From Prevotellaceae bacterium (GTDB taxonomy: Bacteria; Bacteroidota; Bacteroidia; Bacteroidales; UBA932): DNA of 41,143 nucleotides. The translations under genes and the position numbers were made by a program. The notes under the pieces were generated by a model, which saw only the letters and a list, made by a program, of their open reading frames with translations, did not search any database and was not told the origin of the DNA. Every line of letters starts with the position of its first letter. Position 1 is the first letter of the stretch. Below, piece after piece: positions 1 through 7,017 of this stretch. The stretch lies in contig JAISFN010000072.1 of the NCBI GenBank assembly GCA_031263585.1, positions 1-41,143 of the forward strand, written 5' to 3'.

Positions 1-103
1 TTACTTGGATAATGTGTCACGAATCTTTAATGTATTGAATAACATAAAAATACGAAATAATTACCAAATAATCAATTGATTGCCAGTATTTTATTTGTTA
101 AAA

Positions 104-118
104 TTTTAGACAGACTCT
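104..118. repeat. IS-end-like sequence
   Basis: Read on the minus strand this is AGAGTCTGTCTAAAA, close to the IS5-type end at 17691-17710 (AGAGACTGTCTCAAAA). It lies directly against the start of a 105-base partial gene copy at 121, so it may mark the scar of an insertion sequence that truncated that copy. No transposase is visible beside it. Confidence 0.35.
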
Positions 119-120
119 AA

Positions 121-225
121 ATGTCGGCTAAACGTTTAAATTGCACGGAACTTAATTTATCTATTTCATTTAAAACACGATACAAAGATAAAAATTCAGC
201 TATTCCTATTTCCCAATGAGGTCTA
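121..225 (-). pseudogene. partial copy of a decayed unknown gene
   Basis: About 105 bases repeat 2136-2240 with three mismatches that I can count. The stretch encodes, on the minus strand, the near-C-terminal part of the unknown protein described at 2096-2470. Similarity stops abruptly at both ends: on one side at an IS-end-like sequence (104-118), on the other at a dispersed AT-rich repeat (226-290). It is a gene fragment with no start or stop of its own. Bases 1-103 show nothing that I recognise. Confidence 0.6.
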
Positions 226-290
226 ATAAAAATTTACGTTTCGCATATCGCAATACATTGTACGCATATCGCACTTCATAATTAACATAT
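226..290. repeat. dispersed intergenic repeat, copy A
   Basis: This AT-rich stretch shares blocks with two other intergenic stretches. AAAAATTTACGTTTCGCA recurs near 6780, and the block around ACGCATATCGCA, followed by a CAT-ATTA-CATATT pattern, recurs near 5240-5280. No reading frame crosses it. Its function is unknown; the other two copies flank the two-component genes. Confidence 0.45.
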
Positions 291-338
291 TCCAAAAAAT
301 ATAAAATCAGCAATTAGTAAATTTTCAATACTTACTGT

Positions 339-346
339 TACATTTG
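339..346 (+). promoter_or_regulatory. candidate -7 box for the DUF3667 gene
   Basis: TACATTTG fits the Bacteroidota -7 consensus TAnnTTTG and lies about 30 bases before the ATG at 378. No clear -33 TTTG is visible at the usual 19-base spacing, so this is a candidate only. Confidence 0.4.
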
Positions 347-377
347 CATCACAAAATCAGCCTTATTTTTAATAGTT

Positions 378-1184
378 ATGAACGAGCCTCATTCGGTTAT
401 CTGTAAAAATTGCAGTAAACCTGTAAAAAATAATTTCTGCGATGTTTGCGGTCAGGCAAGCAATACCAAACGTATAAACTCGGTTTATTTACTCTCTCAA
501 ATACAATCGGTTTTTAATATCGACAGAGGGTTTTTCTTTACCATAAAAGAATTGCTTGTAAGACCGGGAGAAACAATACGTAACTATGTGGAGGGGAAAC
601 GCATACGCTATTTCAAGCCGTTTAGTTTTACGTTTTTGGCTGCAACCATATATGCTTTATTAGTGTTGATTTTTGGAGACAAAATAGTGAATTTGGTGAA
701 CGACGGAATAGCCGACAGCATGGTTGACTATACTGACGGCGAAATGCACGATTTTGACCCGGAAGCGTACAAGCAAACGGTACAACAATCGATGGAGGTT
801 GTATATTCGTACTACGGCGCCTTTACGCTATTAACCGTACCCTTATACTCGCTGGCTACTTTTTTTCTTTTTAAAAAAGAGGGCTATAATTATGCCGAGC
901 ATATGGTTATAAATGCCTATATTGTAGGTTTACAAATAATTATATGCTTTTTTGCCCTACCTTTTGCAAATAGCTACTGGGGCATAAGCGTTTACGCCTT
1001 CGCCATACTGTTTACTATCCGGATGTATATGCAGGTTTTTATAAAAACCCTGAAAGGGTCCCGCTTTTTCAGGGTATTGCTTACCATTGTTTTCCCTTAC
1101 CTGCTCATACTTCTGCTATCAGCAATAGTTGGAGTTGTTATCGGGATTATTTACTTTAAACTAAAAGGCTACCCGATAGGATAA
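378..1184 (+). CDS. DUF3667 family membrane protein
   Basis: The protein has 268 residues. The N-terminus carries a small zinc-ribbon-like module (CKNC, then CDVCGQ about ten residues later). Next come the conserved stretch FNIDRGFFFTIKELL and the RPGETIRNYVEGKR motif typical of the DUF3667 family. At least four hydrophobic segments follow (around residues 85-105, 150-170, 175-200 and 235-260), so it should sit in the inner membrane with the zinc ribbon in the cytoplasm. The family is common in Bacteroidota and has no established function. The gene stands alone: decayed sequence lies on both sides, and the next gene relic is convergent. The ATG at 378 is the first start in frame and follows a candidate -7 box. 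Family assignment is firm; the role is unknown. Confidence 0.88.
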   Translation: MNEPHSVICKNCSKPVKNNFCDVCGQASNTKRINSVYLLSQIQSVFNIDRGFFFTIKELLVRPGETIRNYVEGKRIRYFKPFSFTFLAATIYALLVLIFGDKIVNLVNDGIADSMVDYTDGEMHDFDPEAYKQTVQQSMEVVYSYYGAFTLLTVPLYSLATFFLFKKEGYNYAEHMVINAYIVGLQIIICFFALPFANSYWGISVYAFAILFTIRMYMQVFIKTLKGSRFFRVLLTIVFPYLLILLLSAIVGVVIGIIYFKLKGYPIG

Positions 1185-1189
1185 TAAAA

Positions 1190-1223
1190 AAACAGGATTC
1201 CCCCGAATTTGGGAACCCTGTTT
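1190..1223. terminator. hairpin terminator between convergent genes
   Basis: AAACAGGATTCCC (1190-1202) pairs with GGGAACCCTGTTT (1211-1223) with one mismatch and an 8-base loop. The A-run on its left side would give a U-tract for transcripts coming from the minus strand. It lies six bases past the stop of the DUF3667 gene and may serve both directions. Confidence 0.75.
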
Positions 1224-1252
1224 CAAAAATCCTTCACGTGGAAACCGAAATC

Positions 1253-1910
1253 CTAATCTGAACCAAATTTATTAAAATTTGAAACAGGATAAAGAACGGA
1301 TAAAGAATCTGTATTGAAAAGTATGTACAATTTGTTATCGATGTACCAAATATTTTTTGTGCCCAGATTGCAAAATTTATATGCAGATTTTAAATCATTC
1401 AAATATATTATTCCTTTATCTGTCGCGATATATATGCCTCCAAAACTTGTTACAGCCATAGATTGTATATTTTCATCCGTTTTATAAAAAATAGTTGGTT
1501 TCATATTGGGTGAAAATAAAATCAGATTATGATCAGATGCCATTATTATAATATCATTATCCCCAGCAATAGCCTTGATATTGTCGGGAGTTAAGTAAAG
1601 TTTAATAATATTACCCGACATATCCAATTGAAAAATTTCGTACATTTTCGTTTGAGACGATAATCCTGTGATATAAAATAAAGAATCGCCTCCGACAGTT
1701 ATAAGCATATTAGTATAAGGCAATAAATTAATAGGGGTGTAACCTTGTTCATCCAATTTCATAATTATCAGAGCCATTTGTAACAATCATATCCCCATTA
1801 CTTAACCAGCATATATTGCTGATACCTTTGATTAATTGCATATAACCTATATCAATAGGGTCTGAATTTAAATCAATACAATTAGGTCTTGGTTTGAATG
1901 GGGAACTTTT
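1253..1910 (-). pseudogene. frameshifted beta-propeller-like protein fragment
   Basis: Two overlapping minus-strand frames join near 1750-1786 into one protein of about 215 residues. The upstream frame reads up to NGSDNYE, and the continuation with KLDEQGYTPI is in the next frame. The sequence has repeated short beta-strand patterns (NGDMIVTN, GGIYIATDKGIIYLND) like those of Bacteroidota propeller lipoproteins, but I cannot name the family. No signal peptide or proper start is visible, because the upstream side runs into a transposase fragment at about 1890. It is therefore 5'-truncated and carries a frameshift, and is probably non-functional. A sequencing error could explain the frameshift but not the missing N-terminus. 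Confidence 0.6.
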
Positions 1911-2095
1911 ATCAACAGGCTTTCTGTTTCCTTGATAACTCCGCAAACACGGCTCTCCGAAATACCACAGACAATGTCAATATGGAACATGGTATTCCCT
2001 ATAATACATTAACAAAAGCAGCAACTTGTCGGCATTACTCAATTTTGCAGGAGCTCCACAGCTGGGACGTTTTCTTGATTTAGCTTTTGTTTCAT
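1885..2095 (-). pseudogene. IS5-type (DDE_4) transposase N-terminal fragment
   Basis: On the minus strand from the ATG at 2093-2095, the frame reads a basic GAPAKLSNADKLLLLLMYYREY stretch split by a frameshift, then GISESRVCGVIKETESLLIK in the next frame. Both halves match the N-terminal helix-turn-helix of transposases with an HTH_Tnp_4 plus DDE_4 architecture, where the usual pattern is a GRPSKLS-like segment, a YWREYRT-like segment and a GxSESTVCRxI-like helix. Nothing of the catalytic domain remains. The ATG directly follows the stop of the decayed gene at 2096-2470. It fuses with the propeller fragment on its other side. Confidence 0.7.
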
Positions 2096-2470
2096 TCAAT
2101 ACATCCCCCGCATCACGTCATAGACTTCACGCTTAATGTCGGCTAAACGTTTAAATTGCACGGAACTTAATTTATCTATGTCATTTAAAACACGATACAA
2201 AGATGAAAATTCAGCTATTCCTATTTCCCGATGAGGTCTATTTTCTCAAAAATCACGCTCCCTGAACAAGTCGGGGTTCCGGTCGTATGTATCCAATATC
2301 TAAGATAAAAGCCGGAATATTCTCGTTACGCCGACCATATCCGCCTCGATATTGATTAATTTTAACCGCAGTTCGAAACCCTATTCAATGTCGTTATGCA
2401 TGTCGGCAAGGCTTATGGCCTGTTTAATAAAGCCCTGCTTATCCAGAGGGTCGGTTATTGCTTTAACTTT
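2096..2470 (-). pseudogene. unknown gene with three in-frame stop codons
   Basis: A single minus-strand frame of about 125 codons, ending at TGA 2096-2098, looks protein-coding throughout but is interrupted by TAG, TAG and TGA. It includes the segments DPLDKQGFIKQAISLADMHN, INIEADMVGVTRIFRLLS, DTYDRNPDLFRERDF and RLADIKREVYDVMRGMY. No frameshift is needed to read it. The composition suggests a helical soluble protein. I do not recognise the family. The start is not visible, and beyond 2470 the sequence becomes AT-rich noise. About 105 bases of it are duplicated at 121-225. The mixture of stop types argues against stop-codon recoding. Confidence 0.55.
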
Positions 2471-2521
2471 CAATAATAATTTTTGTATTTACATACTATA
2501 CATATAGTTATGCTGTTTTGT

Positions 2522-3174
2522 TTACTTAAAAAAGTAAGCAAACCCAAGTTGAATACCGTAAAAATAAGGTTTTCCATATGAATAAGAGGATTGGCTCATG
2601 TTCACGTCCCGTTCGTTTATTTTTTCGCTTACACCTTTGGTAAATACTTTCTTAAATGTTGCCGATAACGAGAGCATAAAATTTTCGGTGAATTTACACC
2701 CTCGCCTGCTTTTATTAAACCTCCGATATTGAACTTATAAGATAAATGTCCCCTGAAATCGTTATTATTCGATAAAAAGTAATCGCCGAATACACCTATG
2801 TCCGTAAAAAGTTTTATCCTGTCAAAATCATGACAATACCCTATTGTTAAGGGAATTTGCATGGTTTTCCAGTTTAACGTGCTTTTAATGTTAATAAGTT
2901 CATCTAATTCCGACGAAACTGTTATATCGTATGTAAATTTTAAATGACTATAATGCAAGCCGATACTGACAGGAAAATGCCTGTTAATAACATAGCCGCC
3001 GGTAATTCCGATCCCAAAACTGAATTTGGCGCTTAATTTACCTGCAAATAAGTCGCTTGAACCGATGTTTCCCATCCCTCCCTTTGTATCGATTTCGACA
3101 AAAAACTGGGCTTGCGCAGTTGTTAATACGAATAAAAACAAAAATAAAAAGCTTACTGTTTTCATAATTTTCAT
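2522..3174 (-). pseudogene. outer-membrane beta-barrel protein, frameshifted
   Basis: The N-terminus has a clear signal peptide (about residues 1-22, ending TTAQAQ). Alternating strands of a small porin-like barrel of the OMP_b-brl type follow, for example FGIGITGGYVINRHFPVSIG and WKTMQIPLTIGYCHDFDRIK. The original frame stops at 2629, but near 2697-2703 the coding sense moves to the neighbouring frame. That frame continues FMLSLSATFKKVF and ends with GIQLGFAYFFK, a barrel-like C-terminus finishing in phenylalanine-rich residues. A single missing base would explain this. The complete product would have about 217 residues. It would sit in the outer membrane; its ligand is unknown. Either the gene is recently inactivated or this is an assembly error. 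Confidence 0.7.
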
Positions 3175-3222
3175 ATTTCAAGTATTTTGAGTTAATTTTT
3201 CTTGTAATATTCTGCTCCATAC

Positions 3223-3230
3223 CAAACTTA
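3223..3230 (-). promoter_or_regulatory. candidate -7 box for the barrel gene
   Basis: On the minus strand this reads TAAGTTTG, a fit to TAnnTTTG, about 50 bases upstream of the ATG at 3172-3174. No convincing -33 element is seen. Confidence 0.35.
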
Positions 3231-3235
3231 AGCAA

Positions 3236-3658
3236 TTTGGGAAATGTGCATTAAAATCTTTTATATCTCTGAATTGTGATCCATAACTTGTTTTACTGAA
3301 TTAAGAGTCACGTACCGGATATCACTTATCATGTATTACAACAAATGCTGGCGCATTTTAACGGCAGCGTAACTTGTGCCAAATGGCTTGCTTGATTTTT
3401 GCTTCTTGCATTTTGACTCTATAATCTCTGACAAAGATAAAAAGAATCGGACAGGGAACAACTAATTCCGGTTTTAAAACGACTTTATTGCAACAGTTAC
3501 ACGCTGACTATAAGATATTTACCATCAACGCTAAAAATAGTTTTTTTATCAACTCGTTTATTTATAATTAATTACGAAAAATAACATTCAAAATCAATAA
3601 AAAATTACAATTTATAATAGATTGAGAATAAACATGTTCATCGTTGTAACAAAGTCTT
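3236..3658. other. gene-free stretch
   Basis: This stretch lies between the start side of the barrel gene and the end of the histidine kinase gene. All six frames are broken. I see no transposase motif, no strong hairpin and no repeat that I can assign. Confidence 0.5.
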
Positions 3659-4996
3659 TTAAAACTGTAAAGTAAATACCGAACCTTTACCATATTGCGA
3701 GCGTACCGTAATTTTACCCTGGTGTTTATACATAATTTGGCGCGATAAACTTAGTCCTATCCCCGAGCCTTTTGCCTTGGTGGTAAAAAACGGTACAAAA
3801 ATCTTGTCGAGTACATCGGGTAAAATACCCTGCCCGTTATCGGTTACCTCGATGCAGGGACGATTGCGGTTATTGTAAAATACGCGTATGCCGATTTCGC
3901 CATTCATACGTCCGGCAAGCGATTCGGATGCATTTTTTAACAAATTTATCAATACCTGTTCAATCAATCGAGGATCGATGAATAATTGCAAATGAGCAGG
4001 TATTTGCCAATTTAAGCATATTTGCTTTTTACGGAAATCATCCTCGAACAAACGAATAATATTCCCGATTAATGTAACAACATCAACCAGTTGGAAATTG
4101 GGCAAGGGAACACGGGTAAGGCTGCGGTATTCGCCTACAAAGTGCAGCAGGCCATTGCTACGCCTATTAATGGTTTGTAGGGCTTGTTCAGTTTCAGCGC
4201 TGGTTTCTGTATCGAGTTTAATTCCTGCTTCTGTTTTGTTTATTTTTACGGTATTGGCAACCATATCGGCTAATGAAACGATAGGTGTTATAGAGTTCAT
4301 TATTTCGTGGGACAGTACGCTGATAAGCTTTTGCCAGGCTTCGGTTTCTTTTTCTTCAAGGGCGGTGTATATGTTTTTCAGTGAAACCAGCATCAATGAC
4401 TTGTCTTTTACATGAAATTCGATTCCCTGCACGCTTAAATGCAGTAATTCATCGTCATCATCGGTAAGCGCCAGTATAATAGTTTCTCCCGCTTTCAATT
4501 CCAGCAAATTACGGGCTATGGCAGGGTTTATATTATCCAACTCTGATAAATGGCAGAAGCTGGTTTTATGAAAGAATTTTGACGCCGCACGATTAATCAT
4601 CTGCACTTCCCCGCCGGTATCATACACCATTACACCAATATCGATATTTTTTAAAATGGCTTGCAGATATTGCCGTTCTTCTTCATTTTCGTACAACAGT
4701 TTATGAAAGCGGATACCTGCCTGCCGCACCGATTCGTCGAGCTGCCGGAATAAAGGTACGGTATTCCCCCTGTAGGAACTATTGAAACTACCGTAGAATA
4801 ACGAATCAATAAATACCGCCAATTGTCGGTTAACGCTGTTAATCATCTGGAAAAGCATAACGATCTGGACGGTAAGCACGCCAAGCAAAAATATGGAACC
4901 GATATAGAATTTCATTATCAATACATAAGCCAATAATAACGAAACCAGTACAATGCCTGCAATATGGCCGATTACTCGTATTTTAAATGATTTCAT
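3659..4996 (-). CDS. sensor histidine kinase, NtrY/NtrB-like
   Basis: The protein has 445 residues. Two membrane helices (about 8-28 and 31-52) leave almost no periplasmic loop, so the signal is probably sensed in the membrane or cytoplasm. A PAS-like domain spans about 105-215. The phosphoacceptor is His230 in VLSHEIMNSITPI, the H-box type found with NtrC partners. The ATPase domain has the N box with Asn355 (NLLKNASESL), DNGQG at 386-390 and GSGIGL at 410-415. It should autophosphorylate and pass phosphate to the NtrC-type regulator encoded just upstream on the same strand. A 288-base gap with its own candidate -7 box separates the two genes, so it may also be transcribed separately. All catalytic motifs are present. 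Confidence 0.93.
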   Translation of the reverse strand: MKSFKIRVIGHIAGIVLVSLLLAYVLIMKFYIGSIFLLGVLTVQIVMLFQMINSVNRQLAVFIDSLFYGSFNSSYRGNTVPLFRQLDESVRQAGIRFHKLLYENEEERQYLQAILKNIDIGVMVYDTGGEVQMINRAASKFFHKTSFCHLSELDNINPAIARNLLELKAGETIILALTDDDDELLHLSVQGIEFHVKDKSLMLVSLKNIYTALEEKETEAWQKLISVLSHEIMNSITPIVSLADMVANTVKINKTEAGIKLDTETSAETEQALQTINRRSNGLLHFVGEYRSLTRVPLPNFQLVDVVTLIGNIIRLFEDDFRKKQICLNWQIPAHLQLFIDPRLIEQVLINLLKNASESLAGRMNGEIGIRVFYNNRNRPCIEVTDNGQGILPDVLDKIFVPFFTTKAKGSGIGLSLSRQIMYKHQGKITVRSQYGKGSVFTLQF

Positions 4997-5149
4997 AGCA
5001 TGTTATTTAGAGTTTAATTGTTTTAATGCACTAATATGCAATTAGTCGATATGCCAATAAGAGTATAAGCAAGCCAACCCGTTTGCTCTTGCGCGATTAT
5101 ACCGCGTGGTATTTTCGAATAAATAATGCCACACGAAAAATTCGCATGG

Positions 5150-5157
5150 CAAAAGTA
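5150..5157 (-). promoter_or_regulatory. candidate -7 box for the histidine kinase
   Basis: On the minus strand this reads TACTTTTG, matching TAnnTTTG, about 155 bases upstream of the kinase start. The box also lies inside a small AAAAGT/ACTTTT inverted repeat, so the match could be chance. Confidence 0.3.
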
Positions 5158-5159
5158 GG

Positions 5160-5284
5160 CAACTTTTTTAATTGAATAATCTGTAAATTAGCGAATTTTA
5201 AAATAAGTCTCACATTTTCTAACTTTCTCATTAGTTAATTAACACTGTACACATATCGCACTCCATCATTAGCATATTAGCACA
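5160..5284. repeat. dispersed intergenic repeat, copy C
   Basis: The order of blocks here (CTTTTTTAATT, GAATTTTAAAATAA, TTTCTCATTA, then a CATATCGCAC block) is repeated, with small changes, at 6728-6830. Its end also matches 260-290. The copies sit on both sides of the regulator gene. They contain no coding frame. Confidence 0.45.
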
Positions 5285-6670
5285 TTACAGCCCGTATTTC
5301 TCCATACGGCGGTACAACGCCGACCGGGTAATGCCCAAGTGTTTTGCCGCTTTGGATATGTTGCCTTTACTTATTCGCAATGCTTTTTCGATAGTTTGTC
5401 GTTCTACTGTGTCCAAATCATACACTTCGTTTGATTCGCCGGATTGTCGATTTTTGTTGCCGACTGCGGTTTCTTTTAGCATAAAATCCAAAGCCTGAAG
5501 CGTACTGGCATCCGTTAAAATAACAGCCCGCTCAATTACATGCTGTAATTCGCGCACATTACCATACCATGGGTAATCTAATAGTTTTTGCCAGGCATTG
5601 CGACTTATTGACGCTATATTCTTTTTGTACTTGTGTGTGTAACGTTTTAAAAAATAATTGGCCAGCAGTAAAATATCGTTTCCACGATCGCGCAGGGGAG
5701 GCAACGTAATTTCAACTGTATTGATACGGTATAGCAAATCCTGGCGGAACAAGCCATCATCCGTCATTTTATACAAATTAGCATTGGTGGCGCATATCAA
5801 CCGTATATCGATATCGATGGGCCTAGTAGCGCCCAGATGTGTAATGTTTTTCTTTTCAATTGCCGATAAAAGTTTGGCCTGCAAGGGTAAGCTCAGGTTG
5901 CCTATTTCGTCTAAAAAAAGCGTACCACCCGAGGCAAGTTCTAACCGTCCGGGTTTGCTGGTACGGGCATCGGTAAAAGCGCCTTTTTCATAACCAAACA
6001 GTTCACTTTCGAATAAATTTTCGCTGATGCTTCCCAGGTCGATGCTTACGAATACATTAGCAGCTCTGCCCGAATTGCGGTATAATGCCTGGGCAACAAG
6101 GTCTTTTCCTGTACCGTTTTCACCCAGAATAAGTACGTTAGCCTCGGTTTGCGCAAGCTTTTCGATAAAGGAGAATATCCGTTTCATAGCCGCCGATTCT
6201 CCGATAATTTCGTGTGAAAGATTGTTCAGCGTGCTGAGTCCCACATTCTGATTTTGCAGCCGACTAAGCTCATTTGCCGAGTAGTATAATTTAGCTGCCG
6301 ATGCAACTGTAGCCAGTAGCTTTTCGTTTTGCCAAGGTTTTAACACAAAGTCGGTTGCACCTGCTTTCATGGCCTTTACAGCTTTTACGGTATCGCCATA
6401 GGCTGTGATAAAAACAACGGAAACGGAAGGATCTATTTCCAAAATTTTATCCAGCCACCGGAAACCTTCGTGTCCGCTGAAAGCATCATCGGTAAAATTC
6501 ATATCGAGCAAAATTACACTGAATTGCTTATCGGCCATCAGTTGCGGGATGTTTGCAGGGTTGTTACTTGTGGTAAGCGATTCGGCATAAGGCTTTAGCA
6601 ACAATCGCAAAGCAAAAAGTATGTCCTCGTTATCATCGACAATTAAAATATGTCCGAAGTTTTCAAGCAT
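5285..6670 (-). CDS. NtrC-family sigma-54 response regulator
   Basis: The protein has 461 residues in three domains. The receiver domain (1-125) has the acidic pair Asp12/Asp13, phosphoacceptor Asp56 in VILLDMNF, and Lys111. The AAA+ domain (about 153-385) has Walker A GENGTGKD (183-190), the sigma-54 contact loop GAFTDA (230-235) and Walker B TLFLDEIG. The C-terminal Fis-type helix-turn-helix spans about 432-461 (GNISKAAKHLGITRSALYRR). It therefore activates RNA polymerase carrying sigma-54 after phosphorylation by the kinase encoded downstream. It is divergent from the export operon at 7018. The shared gap holds a perfect palindrome and a -24/-12 promoter, the expected binding site and target. 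The full length and all key residues are intact. Confidence 0.95.
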   Translation of the reverse strand: MLENFGHILIVDDNEDILFALRLLLKPYAESLTTSNNPANIPQLMADKQFSVILLDMNFTDDAFSGHEGFRWLDKILEIDPSVSVVFITAYGDTVKAVKAMKAGATDFVLKPWQNEKLLATVASAAKLYYSANELSRLQNQNVGLSTLNNLSHEIIGESAAMKRIFSFIEKLAQTEANVLILGENGTGKDLVAQALYRNSGRAANVFVSIDLGSISENLFESELFGYEKGAFTDARTSKPGRLELASGGTLFLDEIGNLSLPLQAKLLSAIEKKNITHLGATRPIDIDIRLICATNANLYKMTDDGLFRQDLLYRINTVEITLPPLRDRGNDILLLANYFLKRYTHKYKKNIASISRNAWQKLLDYPWYGNVRELQHVIERAVILTDASTLQALDFMLKETAVGNKNRQSGESNEVYDLDTVERQTIEKALRISKGNISKAAKHLGITRSALYRRMEKYGL

Positions 6671-6727
6671 AAGCGTTTGTAATTTAATGGAGTCAAAACT
6701 CTTTTAATTGGATATGCGACATGTGCT

Positions 6728-6830
6728 TTTTTAATTTGATAATTAGTGAATTTGAAAATAATTCCCTAATTTTCTCATTAAAAATTTACGTTTCGCAATA
6801 CGGTATACGCATATCCAATTAAAAAAATCT
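6728..6830. repeat. dispersed intergenic repeat, copy B
   Basis: It shares CTTTTTTAATT, AATTAGTGAATTTGAAAATAA-like and TTTCTCATTA blocks with 5160-5284, and AAAATTTACGTTTCGCA with 226-290. It lies upstream of the regulator gene. It is non-coding and of unknown role. Confidence 0.45.
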
Positions 6831-6871
6831 TGACTCTTATTTCAACTATCTGACTGCAATAATACAAAAAC

Positions 6872-6887
6872 TGTTCGAAATCGAACA
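6872..6887. promoter_or_regulatory. palindromic enhancer site for the NtrC-type regulator (predicted)
   Basis: TGTTCGA-AA-TCGAACA is a perfect 7+7 inverted repeat. It lies about 100 bases upstream of the -12 element at 6988-6989, the distance and symmetry expected of an enhancer bound by a dimeric Fis-type activator. A weaker, partly matching GAACA half-site occurs about 24 bases further on. Assignment to the regulator encoded at 5285-6670 is an inference from position. Confidence 0.6.
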
Positions 6888-6973
6888 ATAAATTGTTGTG
6901 AAAATGAACATATTTTTTCTTATTGTTAAAAATATATCAATATAAATTACTGATTATACTGCCATTATTAGCT

Positions 6974-6990
6974 TTGGCATGGTTTTGGCT
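6974..6990 (+). promoter_or_regulatory. sigma-54 (-24/-12) promoter
   Basis: TTGGCATGGTTTTGGCT matches the sigma-54 consensus YTGGCACGRNNNTTGCW at 15 of 17 positions, including the key GG (-24) and GC (-12) pairs at the correct spacing. Transcription would start near 7001, 17 bases before the ATG of the adaptor gene. Confidence 0.75.
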
Positions 6991-7017
6991 CATAGCAGGA
7001 CATAATTTAGGCTTACT

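Noticed and set aside
2096-2470. Stop-codon recoding or selenocysteine in the three-stop reading frame
   Set aside because: The stops are TAG, TAG and TGA, not one type, no selenocysteine-like hairpin is apparent, and neighbouring genes are plainly pseudogenes.
4098-4415. Plus-strand open frame inside the histidine kinase gene
   Set aside because: It is antisense to a gene with all kinase motifs, and its translation has no family features or ribosome-binding site.
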